NCBI GenBank assembly: GCA_963555705.1 | Contig: OY743187.1 | Coordinates: forward strand, 15,638,133 to 15,702,132 | Direction: 5' to 3' | Source: Ligustrum vulgare | Taxonomy: Eukaryota; Streptophyta; Magnoliopsida; Lamiales; Oleaceae | DNA length: 64,000 nucleotides | In this document: positions 32,099-42,975 of the stretch, piece after piece | Layout of the letters: every line of letters begins with the position of its first letter | Numbering within the stretch: position 1 is the first letter of the stretch | Notes under the pieces: generated by a model | Told to the model about the DNA's origin: nothing | What the model saw: only the letters and a program-made list of their open reading frames with translations | Database searches by the model: none | Translations under genes and position numbers: made by a program

Positions 32099-33593
32099 TG
32101 ATAAGTGCTTTACTAGCACTTTATTTCTTTACTTGTTGCCTCGAATTACTGTTAGTTTGATCCTAATTAAGTATTGCTTAATGCATTTTATGTTTTATAT
32201 TGTGTAGGATCGCAAATGACAAGAAAAGAAGGAAAAAGGACCAAAAAGCACGTAAAAAGGAAGTTCGAGGACCTGGCATGTAAATAAGTCACGGCCGCAA
32301 CATGAAAGTCACGACCGTAAGCAGTTGATTGAACAAAAATCACGAAAATCTGCAGAAACCAAGTTACGGCCGTATTGGAAGTTTCTCACGGCCGTAACAA
32401 ATTGTTAGTCACGGCCGTATTGTGAAGAAGTCACGATCGTGAGAAAATGTTGAAGGATGTTATGGCCGTAACAAGTTGTAAGTCACGGCCGTAAGAAGTG
32501 AATCAATTGCGTTGTAAAATTAAACAGAAAGTGAGTTACGGCCGTAACTCCTTATATTACGGCCGTAACTTAAGCCCGAAAAAAAGGAAAATTGTTTCCT
32601 AATTCAACTTAAACTCTATCTTTGGTATTTCTTTTTGACTAAGCTAGGGCACGAATTTGGGCTCTATAAAAGGAGCAATTCAGTACCAAAGAGAGGGAGG
32701 AGAATTATTTTGAGTGCCACCAATATCAAGGTTTGAAGAGAAGAAATTCTGGGCAAAATCAAGGTGAAACAAGACAATATTTTTGGGGAATTCTTCATGG
32801 CAATGCGTGGCTAGTCTTCTCAACCTAGTTCAAGGGGGACGTTGTGTTCATATTATTTTATTATTCATTCCTCAAACTCGTAACGTAGTTCTTGTTTTTA
32901 TGTTTTATTTATTGGATTTCTCATGAACATTAATTTCGTCATTACAATGTATTAATTGATTAAGGCCTTGTCTCTTAATTATTGTGTTGATGTTTGCTAA
33001 TTTGGGTAATTGGATTCGTATTTGTCTTGTTATCCAAATCATAGTAGCAATTGGTAATTTTATATTTCCATATGAAAATCCAATCTAGATTAATCAATTC
33101 GAGCATATGTAATTGATAATTTAGTTCACCTAATTCTTCTTGTTTTCACATAGTTAATGCATTAAATCTAGGGAGCTTATTCTAGGTTGTTCATTCACTC
33201 TAAATTGATTGGAGAACTAATTCTAATTGATTATTATTAAGGAAGAATTGGATTAATTAGAGCTTTTTGATTATTCCGGGTGATAAATAAAACAAAGGAA
33301 ATAGTACATGCGTTGCTTGGGGAATGACAATATTATGATAGGGCACAACCGAACCTGAGAACTAGGATTCTTTATTATTTGATTTTTATTCCAGCTATTT
33401 TACATCTTTATTTGATTATTTAGATTAATTGCAATTTTCAACTCAAAACCCCCCTTATAATTCTAATTGACATGACATTAAATTAGTTTCCGTTCCTTGT
33501 GGGATCGACCCTTGCTTCCGCTATCACATTTAAATTTGAGTTTTGGCAAGTAAGGAAATTTAATTAATTCTTGGTGCATCGCGACGCGCACCA
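32099..33593 (+). repeat. 3' LTR with palindromic ACGGCCGT array
   Basis: 1495 bp, matching 25339-26833. Several array motifs here carry transitions (ACGACCGT, ACGATCGT, ATGGCCGT), consistent with decay at methylated cytosines. Confidence 0.9.
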
Positions 33594-36065
33594 GCTCCGA
33601 TGATGTTCAAATAGGCGATGGTAAGGGTCTCCCTATAACTCACACTGGTCACACACACATTAATTCCAAACACACTAAATTTCATCTCTCTAACATTCTT
33701 TGTGTTCCCAACATGTCTCGCAATCTAATTTCAATTTCTAAATTTTGCTCCCAAAACAATGTTAGCATCGAATTCTCACCATCTTCCTATCTTGTTAAAC
33801 ACTTGCAAAGCGGGGTTCCAATCCTGCACGGAGTAGCTAGAGATGGAGTCTATACACTCTCGCCGACCAAACTAAACCAGTGGTTGCACTATCCGCCATC
33901 TCCACCAATCTCAACACTTGGAACCTTCGCTTGGGACATCTATCATATAAAATTCTGCATCATTTAGTGTCTAGAAAATTTTACCCTTATTGTCGCTCAA
34001 TTCTTCATTTTCTAATTGTAATGCTTGTGATTGCAATAAAATTCACAAATTACCTTTTTTTGAACTCTACACTATCTAGCTCTTCTCCACTACAAATTAT
34101 CTTCTCTGATATACGAATGTCACCCATTTTATCAACTCATGGCTATAAATACTATGTTGTCATCATTGATTATTTTACCAAATACATTTGGCTTTATCTA
34201 AGCACAAATCAGATGTTCGTGACACGTTTATCATTTTTTGTGCTGTGGTGGAAAAATATTTCGACACTCCCATCGTCAGTCTATTCACTGACAATGGTGG
34301 TGAATTTACGTGCCTCTCTTCCTACCTATCAACCAATTGCATCACTCATCTCACCACCCCGCCACACACACCCGAACATAATGGTTACTTTGATCGCCGA
34401 CATTGCCATATTATCGAAACCAGCCTATCTCTCCTCCACCATACCTCTGCTCCAACTAACCTCTGGCCATCTGCCTTTGCAACCGTCATTTACCTCATCA
34501 ACCGACTTCCCAAAACAAATCTAAACTACCTTTCTTCACACGAAAAACTTTTCAACTCTACCCCTAATCTCTCCAAACTTCATGTCTTTGGGGGCCTATG
34601 CTATCCATGGCTCCGACTTTACACCTTGCACAAACTCGAGTCTCGCTCCAGACCTTGTGTCCTCTTGGGCTACAGCCCATCTCAAAGTGCCTACTTTTGT
34701 CTCCACATCCCCACTGGTGGCAATTATACCAATTGACATGTGAAATTTATTCAAGGATGTTTTTCCCTTCACCTCATCCACTTCTCCCTCCCCAACCCCA
34801 GCACCTAATTTTTTTTTTCACTTTCCCATCTCCCGCAAGCAATTGCTATTGATTCGGATTCACGAGTGTGTGGTGCTCCTCTCGCTATTGCTCCTCTAGG
34901 TTCAACCGTGTTTGCTGTCCCTCCTCCACCCCTGCATGCAGCTGGAGTTGACCCTTTCCCTCCACAAAATTGGACGCCACTATCTAGCACACAAATTTGC
35001 ACTCCCGGTACTAGCTCTCCCTCATCTACTCCCCTTTCTCCAACCACCACAAGCTCTCACTTCCTCTCACACCGGCACCCAACAACCCCGAAGTACTCCG
35101 CCCATCCAAAAGCAGAGCTCAGTAATTATATTAAATAATATAATTATATTATATAATAATATATAATAATATATTATTATAATATAATAATTATATATAT
35201 ATACTCAGCTTCTTCATGAGCTGCCTCCATCCCCTCATGCACCACCTGTCCCCAAACCACCAGTCCACTTCCTCACTGCCTTACCATAATCCCACCCCTT
35301 CATTTCCATCAACCACCCTCCCTTCTGTTCCTATAACCACACCATCGGCCCCATCCTCTCCCTCACCCTCACCAGCTGTCCATCCGCCACCTGCAACTCA
35401 ATCTTTTTTCACCCATCCTATGATCACTCGCAGCAAGGCTGCCACCCCACTTCCATCCAGCCATCCATGTCCGATGAATTTAATGCACTGCTAAAAAATG
35501 GCACGTGGACTCGCTCCTCATCAAAAGATCATTGGTTGCAAATGGGTCTTCCGTATCAAAAGGAAAGCTGATGGGTCCATTGATAAGTACAAGACTTGTT
35601 TGGTAGTCAAAGGCTTTCACCAACGACCCGGGTTGGACTATCATGACACATTCAGCCCTGTTGTCAATCCTTCAACCATTCATCTGATTTTATCCATTAG
35701 TGTTCTGCATGGTAAGCCTCTTCACCAACTCGATTTCAATAACGCTTTTCTTCATGGCTCCTTATCTGAAACTGTATACATGTAACAACCTCCCGCTTCA
35801 TTGATCGTCAAAATCCAAATTACATTTGTCACCTCCAAAAATCTCTGTATGGACTCAAGCAAGCCCCTCGTGCCTGGTACTCTGCCTTAAAACAATTCCT
35901 CCTCAGTGTTGGGTTTCTTAGTTCCCATGCGGATCCTTCCCTTTTCTTCCTTCGCCATAACTCCGTCATCATATATCTCATAGTCTATGTTGACGACATC
36001 ATTTTGACAGGAAGCTCCTCCATTGCCCACACAACCTTTATCCAGAAACTTGCACAAAAAATCTC

Positions 36066-36705
36066 ATGTATGTTCATTGGAGCCCACGATGCGTGGTTAG
36101 ATACATCCCTTGTTTACCTCGTAAAACTCTGTCAAACTCAGTAAATATTCGGTTGTAATAAACTGATTTTTGTGGTCATGAACATATTACAAAAAAATCT
36201 GATGAAATCTGTAAAGTAACTTTGATGAATCCATCCAAATCACACATAATCTCTATGAATTGGTAACCTCATGAATGGTCCTAAAAAATATGCAAATAAT
36301 TAAAGAAAATTAATAGGTTCATATTTAGTTTAGATATCATTTCCACTATTATCAAGGAATGGAAGACCTTATGCTTGCTTGAAATACGAGGTATGAATTT
36401 CTGGGTATGAGTGAAATATGTGACTTGTGTTTGTTTTCCTTTTGTTTCAATTGCTTGGAATGTATTTGATTTTTATTTCTTTTCAGGATATTGCCGAGGT
36501 CCATTTGAAGCTATTTTTTTTATCTTTTTTTTTTTTTTTTTTTTTGAATATGACTTAAGTTTCCACTATGGTGGAAGATTGGAGTCTCTCATCAAAACTC
36601 GAAGGAGATGAATGAATAGACTTCAAGTTCTCGTAAAGGTTGCTGATATGTTTTGAATTATTTAAAGGATATTATTTTTGTTTACTATTTGTTAGTTAGA
36701 AAGAC
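36066..36705. repeat. 5' region of a J-domain paralogue, left of Copia
   Basis: Aligns with 47060-48370: shared splice-like boundary GAG-GTATGAATTTCTGGGTA (48025 region), TTTCAATTGCTTGGAA, CATTGCCGAGCTTCATTTGAA, and TTGAATTATTTAAAGGATAT. It is the promoter or non-coding exon/intron region of a J-domain gene copy. A T-run of about 20 lies near 36525. It continues at 41818 after the intact Copia. Confidence 0.65.
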
Positions 36706-36710
36706 TTTTG

Positions 36711-37208
36711 TGTTGAAAAATGGGGCTAAAATGTGGCCTAATTTTGTTGAAATTGGAAGACAAAAGCTAGTCAAAAGGAGCCAACTTTTGACAAAAGACA
36801 TGGAGCTAAAATGTGGCCTAATTTTGTTGAAAATTTGTCATGCATGCTTGTGAATTTTGCCTATAAATAGAAGGCTAAAATTCACTTGTAATACACCACC
36901 ACAACAAAGAGTGATCTTGTGTAGAGAGCAACACAAGAGAGGCATTTCACAAAATAGGAAGAAAAGTGAGTTGGAGAGAATAGCCTTTGCATAGGCAGAT
37001 AAAAATACAGTGTTGTATTTTGTACTCCTCATTTTCGAGTTAGTGAAATATATTGGTGTGGGTCCGTGGACGTAGGCAAATTGCTGAACCACGTAAATCT
37101 TTGTGTTTCGTATTTGCATTTTATTTTTGCGTATTTATATTTTCTCAGTCCAATTTATTTGTGTCACATCGATCCTGGGCGGGATTAGTTGCGTCCTAAT
37201 TCCCAACA
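36711..37208 (+). repeat. 5' LTR of intact Copia
   Basis: TGTTGAAAAA to TCCCAACA. A TATA box (CTATAAATAG) is at 36861-36870. A 25-bp direct repeat around TAAAATGTGGCCTAATTTTG occurs at about 36727 and 36809. Confidence 0.95.
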
Positions 37209-37210
37209 AT

Positions 37211-37222
37211 TGGTATCAGAGC
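37211..37222 (+). promoter_or_regulatory. Primer-binding site, initiator tRNA-Met type
   Basis: TGGTATCAGAGC begins two bases after the 5' LTR. Confidence 0.9.
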
Positions 37223-37335
37223 TTTGGCTCATTGAGATCTTTTGAAATTCTTAGTATGCTCTGTGGTTGCAGCTTTGACTGATCTTCCACATCAGAAAAG
37301 ATTTCTTTAGACTGTTTTGTGATTGAGTGTGAACA

Positions 37336-40300
37336 ATGTCAACAGATGAGAAAATATCCAAAATTGACAAATTTGATGGTTCAAATTTTGGATTTTGGAA
37401 AATGCAAATGGAGGACTATCTGTACCAGAAGGATCTATACAAGCCACTAAAAGAAAAGCCAGAAGATATAAGCCAGGGGGATTGGGAGTTGCTTGATCGA
37501 AAAGCACTCGGCACAATCAGGCTGACGTTGTCAAAGTCAGTAGCCTTCAACATAAAAAATGAGAAGACGACAGAGTCTCTCATGGCAGCCCTTTCTAGCA
37601 TGTACGAACAGCCATCTGCAGCAAATAAAGTCCACTTAATTAAAAAGCTGTTCAATATGAAGATGGCCGAAGGCGGAAGATTTGGGGAGCACCTAAATGA
37701 ATTCAATGAAGTGACGGACCAGCTAAACACAGTCGAAATCACTTTTAGTGATGAAGTTCGAGCTCTGTTAATTCTTGGGCAGTTGCCAGACAGCTGGAAT
37801 GGTACAGTCACAGCAATTAGTGGCTCTGCCGGAAAGTCAAAATTGAAGTTCGATGATGTCGTAAGCATGATCTTAACGGAGGAGATCAGACGACAATCAG
37901 AAGGTGCCTCAACTTCAGGATCGGCGTTGAACGTGGAAAGCAGAGGCAGAAATTCTAACAGAGGAAATGGGCGGGGCAACGGAAAATTCAGAAGTGGCAG
38001 ATCGAGGTCCAGAAATCCAAACAATTCCAACAAGACAAAGGTTGTGGAATGTTGGAAGTGTGGGAAGACCGGTCATTACAAAAATCAGTGCACAGCACCT
38101 CCAAAAGAAAAGGAGGACAGGACAGAAGTCAATGTTGTGGAAGAGGAAGCGGACGATGCTTTGATATGCTCTTTGGAGAGAAAAACGGAATACTGGGTGA
38201 TTGATTCCGGAGCATCTTTTCATGCTACCTCAAACAATGAGTTTTTTGTAAACTATACGCGGGGTGATTTTGGTAGAGTTTATCTCGGTAATGATCAACC
38301 GTGTGACGTGGTCGGAAAGGGTGATGTACAGATCAAGATCAATGGATCTGTGTGGAAGCTGAAGGACGTGAGACATATTCCAGAATTGAGGAAGAACTTG
38401 ATCTCCGTCAAGCAATTGTCGGGAGAAGGACATGTCACCACCTTCTCTGGTGATAACTGGAAGATCACCAAGGGCGCCATGATTATCGCTCGAGGCAAGG
38501 ATACTGGCACCCTCTACACAACGACGGATGCTTGTGTGACAATTGCAGTTGCTGAAAGCAAGGAGGGCCCAAACTTGTGGCACCAGAGACTTGGGCATAT
38601 GAGTCAGAAGGGACTCAAGTATATGCATGCAAAGGGGAAACTACCAGAGCTTCAGTCTACTGATATAGACTTATGCGAGAGTTGCATCTTTGGGAAGCAA
38701 ACCAGGGTGAGTTTCAACACTAGTGGTAGAACTCGGAAGCGAGAGAAGCTTGAGTTAGTCCACACAGACGTTTGGGGACCAACCACAGTTTCATCTATTG
38801 GCGGAAAGTCATACTTTGTGACTTTCATTGATGACCACTCGAGAAAAGTGTGGGTTTATTTCTTGAGACACAAGTCCGAAGTATTCGATGTGTTCAAGAA
38901 ATGGAAAGCCATGGTGGAAAATGAAACAGGATTGCGAGTAAAGAAGCTGAGGTCCGACAACGGAGGAGAATATACGGATATGGCGTTCAAGAAGTTCTGT
39001 TACCAGAATGGCATCAAAATGGAGAGGACGTTGCCAGGGACTCCACAGCAAAATGGAGTTGCAGAACGTATGAACCGGACATTAACGGAGAGAGCCAGAA
39101 GCATGAGGTTACATGCAGGCTTGCCCAAACAGTTTTGGGCAGAAGCAGTCAACACAGCGGTGTACTTGATCAATCGAGGACCCTCGGTACCGTTGGAGTA
39201 CAGGATACCGGAGGAAGTATGGAGCAGAAAAGAAATAAAACTTTCCCACTTGAAAGTTTTTGGATGTGTCGCATATGCACATATTAGTGACCAGGCAAGG
39301 GGCAAGTTAGACCCCAAATCACTAAAGTGCACATTCATTGGATATGGAGGAGATGAGTTCGGCTACCGCTTATGGGATGACCAGAACAGAAAGGTCATCA
39401 GAAGCAGGGATGTCATATTCAACGAGAAGGTTATGTACAAGGACAGAAATGCAGTGCAGTCCGATGACACAGTACATGATGATCCAACATATGTTGAGTT
39501 GGATGCTCCAGAAAGTAGTACGTCGCAGCAGACAGAGGAGGATCTGCAGTTACAGGAGCCTGTTCTAGAGACTGATGCATCACAGTCTCCAGTCCCTGTT
39601 CTTAGAAGGTCAACCAAACCTCATGTTCCAAATAGAAAGTACATGAGCTACATGTTACTTACTGATGCAGGTGAACCTGAATGCTATCATGAGGCATGTC
39701 AGGTCGGTGATTCTGGCAAGTGGGAGCTTGCAATGAAAGATGAGATAAAGTCTCTCATCTCTAACCAGACGTGGGAACTAGCCGAGTTACCTACAGGAAA
39801 GAGAGCTCTACACAATAAGTGGGTGTACAGAATCAAGGAGGAACATGATGGATCAAAGAGATACAAGGCGAGGTTGGTGGTCAAAGGTTTCCAGCAGAAA
39901 GAAGGAATTGACTACACGGAAATATTTTCGCCAGTTGTGAAGCTGACAACAATCAGATCAGTCTTGAGTATTGTTGCAGCAGAGGGTTTGCACTTGGAGC
40001 AGTTAGATGTAAAAACTGCTTTCCTCCATGGTGACCTTGAGGAGGAAATATATATGCAGCAGCCAGAAGGCTTCTCAGTCAAAGGAAAGGAGAAGCTCAT
40101 TTGCAAATTGAAGAAGAGCCTGTATGGCTTAAAGCAAGCCCCGAGACAGTGGTACAAGAAGTTCGACGGATTTATGCAGAAAAATGGCTACTTCAAATGT
40201 AATGCTGACCATTGTTGCTACTTCAGGAGATTCGAGTCCAGTTATATAATTTTGCTACTTTATGTCGATGATATGTTAGTAGCAGGCTCAGATATGGACG

Positions 40301-41223
40301 AAATCAAGAAGTTAAAGATGCAGCTGTCAGCAGAATTCGAAATGAAGGACTTGGGTGCAGCGAAGCAGATTCTCGGAATGAGGATTTTCAGAGATAAGCA
40401 GAAGGGTATCTTGCAGTTATCTCAGGCCAAGTACATTAGTCAAGTTCTGCAGAGATTTAACATGTGCAGTGCGAAGGCTGTCAGCACGCCACTAGCTAAT
40501 CACTTCCGTCTATCTAGTGATCAGAGTCCTAAGACAGAGGACGAGATAAACTTCATGGCTAAAATACCATATGCCTCAGCCATTGGAAGTTTGATGTATG
40601 CCATGGTTTGTACCAGACCAGATATTGCTCATGCAGTGGGAGTTGTGAGCAGGTTTATGGCAAATCCAGGAAAGCAGCATTGGGAAGCAGTAAAGTGGAT
40701 ATTAAGATATCTACGGGGAACTACTGATAGATGCTTATGCTTTGGACGAGGCGAGGTGGCTCTACAAGGTTTTGTAGATGCAGATTTTGCTGGTGAGGTA
40801 GATCGCAGAAGGAGCACTACTGGTTATGTTTTCACAGTAGGTACTACTGCAGTTAGCTGGATTTCGCAGATACAGAAGATTGTTGCTCTATCCACTACAG
40901 AAGCAGAGTACGTGGCAGTAACCGAGGCTAGCAAAGAAATGATCTGGTTACAGAGTTTGTTGGCAGAATTGGGATTCAGTCAGGAGAAGAATGTTTTGCA
41001 CAGTGATAGTCAGAGTGCGATACATCTGGCAAAGAATTCAGCATTTCATTCTAGAACCAAGCACATTGGACTCCGTTATCACTTCATCAGGTCTCTTCTA
41101 GAGGATGAAGTATTAACACTAGAGAAGATCCAGGGTAGCAAGAACCCAGCCGACATGATGACCAAGACAGTAACAAAGGAAAAATTGGAGCTGTGCTCAG
41201 CTTCAATTGGTCTTCTGAAGTGA
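37336..41223 (+). CDS. Copia Gag-Pol polyprotein
   Basis: This single 1295-codon ORF has all Copia domains in the Ty1 order. Gag is residues 1 to about 235 with a CCHC knuckle C239-C242-H247-C252. The protease active site is D290-S291-G292. Integrase has an HHCC zinc domain starting WHQRLGH at 415, then catalytic D478, D541 and E577 with exactly 35 residues between the last two, and the GTPQQNGVAER context. Reverse transcriptase has LDVKTAFLHGDLEE and YVDD at 976-979. RNase H has the first Asp near 1148, then STTEAEYVA and DSQSAIHLA. The protein makes the particle, processes itself, copies RNA to cDNA and integrates it. The start follows the PBS by 113 nt. Wording of many motifs resembles the tobacco Tnt1 group, but lineage is not proved. 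No stops, frameshifts or missing catalytic residues. Confidence 0.97.
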   Translation: MSTDEKISKIDKFDGSNFGFWKMQMEDYLYQKDLYKPLKEKPEDISQGDWELLDRKALGTIRLTLSKSVAFNIKNEKTTESLMAALSSMYEQPSAANKVHLIKKLFNMKMAEGGRFGEHLNEFNEVTDQLNTVEITFSDEVRALLILGQLPDSWNGTVTAISGSAGKSKLKFDDVVSMILTEEIRRQSEGASTSGSALNVESRGRNSNRGNGRGNGKFRSGRSRSRNPNNSNKTKVVECWKCGKTGHYKNQCTAPPKEKEDRTEVNVVEEEADDALICSLERKTEYWVIDSGASFHATSNNEFFVNYTRGDFGRVYLGNDQPCDVVGKGDVQIKINGSVWKLKDVRHIPELRKNLISVKQLSGEGHVTTFSGDNWKITKGAMIIARGKDTGTLYTTTDACVTIAVAESKEGPNLWHQRLGHMSQKGLKYMHAKGKLPELQSTDIDLCESCIFGKQTRVSFNTSGRTRKREKLELVHTDVWGPTTVSSIGGKSYFVTFIDDHSRKVWVYFLRHKSEVFDVFKKWKAMVENETGLRVKKLRSDNGGEYTDMAFKKFCYQNGIKMERTLPGTPQQNGVAERMNRTLTERARSMRLHAGLPKQFWAEAVNTAVYLINRGPSVPLEYRIPEEVWSRKEIKLSHLKVFGCVAYAHISDQARGKLDPKSLKCTFIGYGGDEFGYRLWDDQNRKVIRSRDVIFNEKVMYKDRNAVQSDDTVHDDPTYVELDAPESSTSQQTEEDLQLQEPVLETDASQSPVPVLRRSTKPHVPNRKYMSYMLLTDAGEPECYHEACQVGDSGKWELAMKDEIKSLISNQTWELAELPTGKRALHNKWVYRIKEEHDGSKRYKARLVVKGFQQKEGIDYTEIFSPVVKLTTIRSVLSIVAAEGLHLEQLDVKTAFLHGDLEEEIYMQQPEGFSVKGKEKLICKLKKSLYGLKQAPRQWYKKFDGFMQKNGYFKCNADHCCYFRRFESSYIILLLYVDDMLVAGSDMDEIKKLKMQLSAEFEMKDLGAAKQILGMRIFRDKQKGILQLSQAKYISQVLQRFNMCSAKAVSTPLANHFRLSSDQSPKTEDEINFMAKIPYASAIGSLMYAMVCTRPDIAHAVGVVSRFMANPGKQHWEAVKWILRYLRGTTDRCLCFGRGEVALQGFVDADFAGEVDRRRSTTGYVFTVGTTAVSWISQIQKIVALSTTEAEYVAVTEASKEMIWLQSLLAELGFSQEKNVLHSDSQSAIHLAKNSAFHSRTKHIGLRYHFIRSLLEDEVLTLEKIQGSKNPADMMTKTVTKEKLELCSASIGLLK

Positions 41224-41303
41224 AGACAAAGGAAATGACTCACACCATATTTCACAAGGAGTTGCAAGAAGGAGATATCTCAGGGAAAGCCACATTTGTC
41301 CCC

Positions 41304-41314
41304 AAGTGGGAGAT
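41304..41314 (+). promoter_or_regulatory. Polypurine tract of intact Copia
   Basis: AAGTGGGAGAT lies immediately before the 3' LTR (41315). Confidence 0.85.
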
Positions 41315-41812
41315 TGTTGAAAAATGGGGCTAAAATGTGGCCTAATTTTGTTGAAATTGGAAGACAAAAGCTAGTCAAAAGGAGCCAACTTTTGACAAAA
41401 GACATGGAGCTAAAATGTGGCCTAATTTTGTTGAAAATTTGTCATGCATGCTTGTGAATTTTGCCTATAAATAGAAGGCTAAAATTCACTTGTAATACAC
41501 CACCACAACAAAGAGTGATCTTGTGTAGAGAGCAACACAAGAGAGGCATTTCACAAAATAGGAAGAAAAGTGAGTTGGAGAGAATAGCCTTTGCATAGGC
41601 AGATAAAAATACAGTGTTGTATTTTGTACTCCTCATTTTCGAGTTAGTGAAATATATTGGTGTGGGTCCGTGGACGTAGGCAAATTGCTGAACCACGTAA
41701 ATCTTTGTGTTTCGTATTTGCATTTTATTTTTGCGTATTTATATTTTCTCAGTCCAATTTATTTGTGTCACATCGATCCTGGGCGGGATTAGTTGCGTCC
41801 TAATTCCCAACA
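41315..41812 (+). repeat. 3' LTR of intact Copia
   Basis: 498 bp, no difference from 36711-37208 found by eye. TATA box at 41465-41474. Confidence 0.95.
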
Positions 41813-41817
41813 TTTTG

Positions 41818-42790
41818 CAAGTGGATATAGGTTTGAGTAAAGTTTTTATGCCAGTTTGGCATGGGGTTCGGTGTTCGGTAATTTAGTTTGTCGTTTCTTG
41901 TTGTTTCCTTTCATGTTTCTTAGATAACTTCTTTAAGATGGAAACTTTAATCAAACCCCATTTGAAATTAATCAATAAAACAAGCTATGGATTATGTCAA
42001 GATTTATAGACTCACAAAAATGGAAATCGTGTCAAATTATGCCTTTTGTATGGTTGGTTGTCCACTGCTGAAAGTTCTTTGGCTTTTCAAACTTCTATGC
42101 TCTCAGCCTATAAAGACTATTTTCAATCTATGGATCTTACCAGTTAAGATCTTCTGAAAAGGTAGTGTTTTGTCGGATTATGTTATTGTCTTTAATGCTT
42201 CCATTTTTTTCGGTTACACGCATGTATGTGTGTCCGTGACGAAAATTCTTGGTTGAACAACTATAGTTTACGAATATATTTGCAGCTCTCAAATAAGTAC
42301 ACATATATGTAACCACTAAGTGAGTGAGGTAAATATGCATGCCTATATGTATGCGATTATCGACCTGCGTTATTAGCTTCGTAGACTTCTTGATTCGTAT
42401 AATTACCATAAGCATGGTAGTATAGTTTTCTTCTAATCTTAATTTAGGGCTTTGGCTAATTCAGGTGATCAACTTCTTAAAAAAAAATTAGGATATCTAG
42501 TTTAGTCAGCTTTTTTCCCCTTCCTTCTGTTCGGATCATAAGGTCTCATGTAGACTCATTTATGATGAGTTGAATCCTTAAGAACATAAAAGTGTAATTT
42601 TATGCAAGATAATGCATATATAAAATTGTCAGCCCATTGGATTTCTCCTTGAAAAAATAATATTTGACATATTAATATATTTCTCTCATATTGTCTTCAA
42701 TGTTCATGCAGGCTTCTGCTATATTGAAATTTTTGTGAAGAATATCATTAATCTTTTATGTTTTCCAACTTTCTAGGTTATTCTAAAAAG
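41818..42790. repeat. 5' region of a J-domain paralogue, right of Copia
   Basis: Matches 48381 to about 49110: shared GTGGATATA, CAGTTTGGCATGGGGTT versus CGGTTTGGCATAGGGTT, AATTTAGTT, and ATCTTACCRRTT. It is the continuation of 36066-36705. No coding exon follows before the SINE-like and Copia remnants. Confidence 0.6.
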
Positions 42791-42840
42791 ATTTGTGGTG
42801 TCTATTGACTGTAGCCTGTGACGTCTTGCAATACATAGAT

Positions 42841-42975
42841 TGTCCCCCGAGAAGGGGTTTAGTGGTACCGGGATAACCCAACAAGCCTCTTAAGGTCGAA
42901 GATTTGAATCCTTAGGGAAACACTCAGCCAACCTGGGACTAAACCCTTCTCAAGTATTTATTTTTTGACAAAAAA
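42841..42975 (+). mobile_element. Possible tRNA-derived SINE
   Basis: TAGTGGTACCGG near 42861 fits an A box and GATTTGAATCC near 42902 a B box, about 40 bp apart, with a T-rich tail at 42957-42968. No clear TSD and no second copy in the window, so this is tentative. Confidence 0.35.

Larger units (their letters stand above)
25339..33593 (+). mobile_element. Athila-lineage LTR element with gag and protease only
   Basis: LTRs are 25339-26833 and 32099-33593, each 1495 bp with about 15-20 differences by eye, mostly transitions. TSD GCTCC is at 25334-25338 and 33594-33598, inside the older Copia. A tRNA-Asp type PBS is at 26840-26857 and a polypurine tract at 32084-32098. The internal region codes gag (broken by one TGA) and an aspartic protease, then stops: RT, RNase H and integrase are absent, and 29356-32098 is nearly non-coding. 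Autonomous Athila elements have full pol and often an env-like ORF, so this is a non-autonomous deletion derivative. An extra internal polypurine-like tract at 30343-30355 supports the lineage. Confidence 0.92.
23005..36065 (+). mobile_element. Decayed Copia, interrupted twice, both ends missing
   Basis: Coding remnants are in three blocks: 23005-23430, 24603-25338 and 33599-36065. In order they read as gag (LTPTNFPAWHVQF), a gag zinc-knuckle remnant with a stop near 25110, protease (WILDSGTAHHIT near 25258), integrase (WNLRLGHLSYKILHH, then FTDNGGEFTC) and RT ([37 protein letters not shown] near 35990). Many stops and frameshifts break it. RNase H, both LTRs and the PBS are not found. It is interrupted by a solo LTR (TSD ATTAC) and by an Athila-lineage element (TSD GCTCC). 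35125-35205 is an almost pure A/T run. Unlike the intact Copia at 36711, this is an old copy. Confidence 0.85.
36711..41812 (+). mobile_element. Intact, recently inserted Ty1-copia retrotransposon
   Basis: LTRs 36711-37208 and 41315-41812 are both 498 bp and look identical base for base. TSD TTTTG is at 36706-36710 and 41813-41817. A PBS (TGGTATCAGAGC) is at 37211-37222, a polypurine tract (AAGTGGGAGA) ends just before 41315, and a single uninterrupted gag-pol ORF fills the interior. All features needed for autonomous transposition are visible. It sits in the 5' region of a J-domain paralogue: the flanks 36066-36705 and 41818-42790 align on the two sides of one point near 48380. Confidence 0.97.

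Noticed and set aside
36838..37119. 93-codon minus-strand ORF, identical at 41442-41723
   Set aside because: The identity only reflects the identical Copia LTRs.
37416..38033. 205-codon minus-strand ORF over Copia gag
   Set aside because: Shadow of the intact gag-pol frame.
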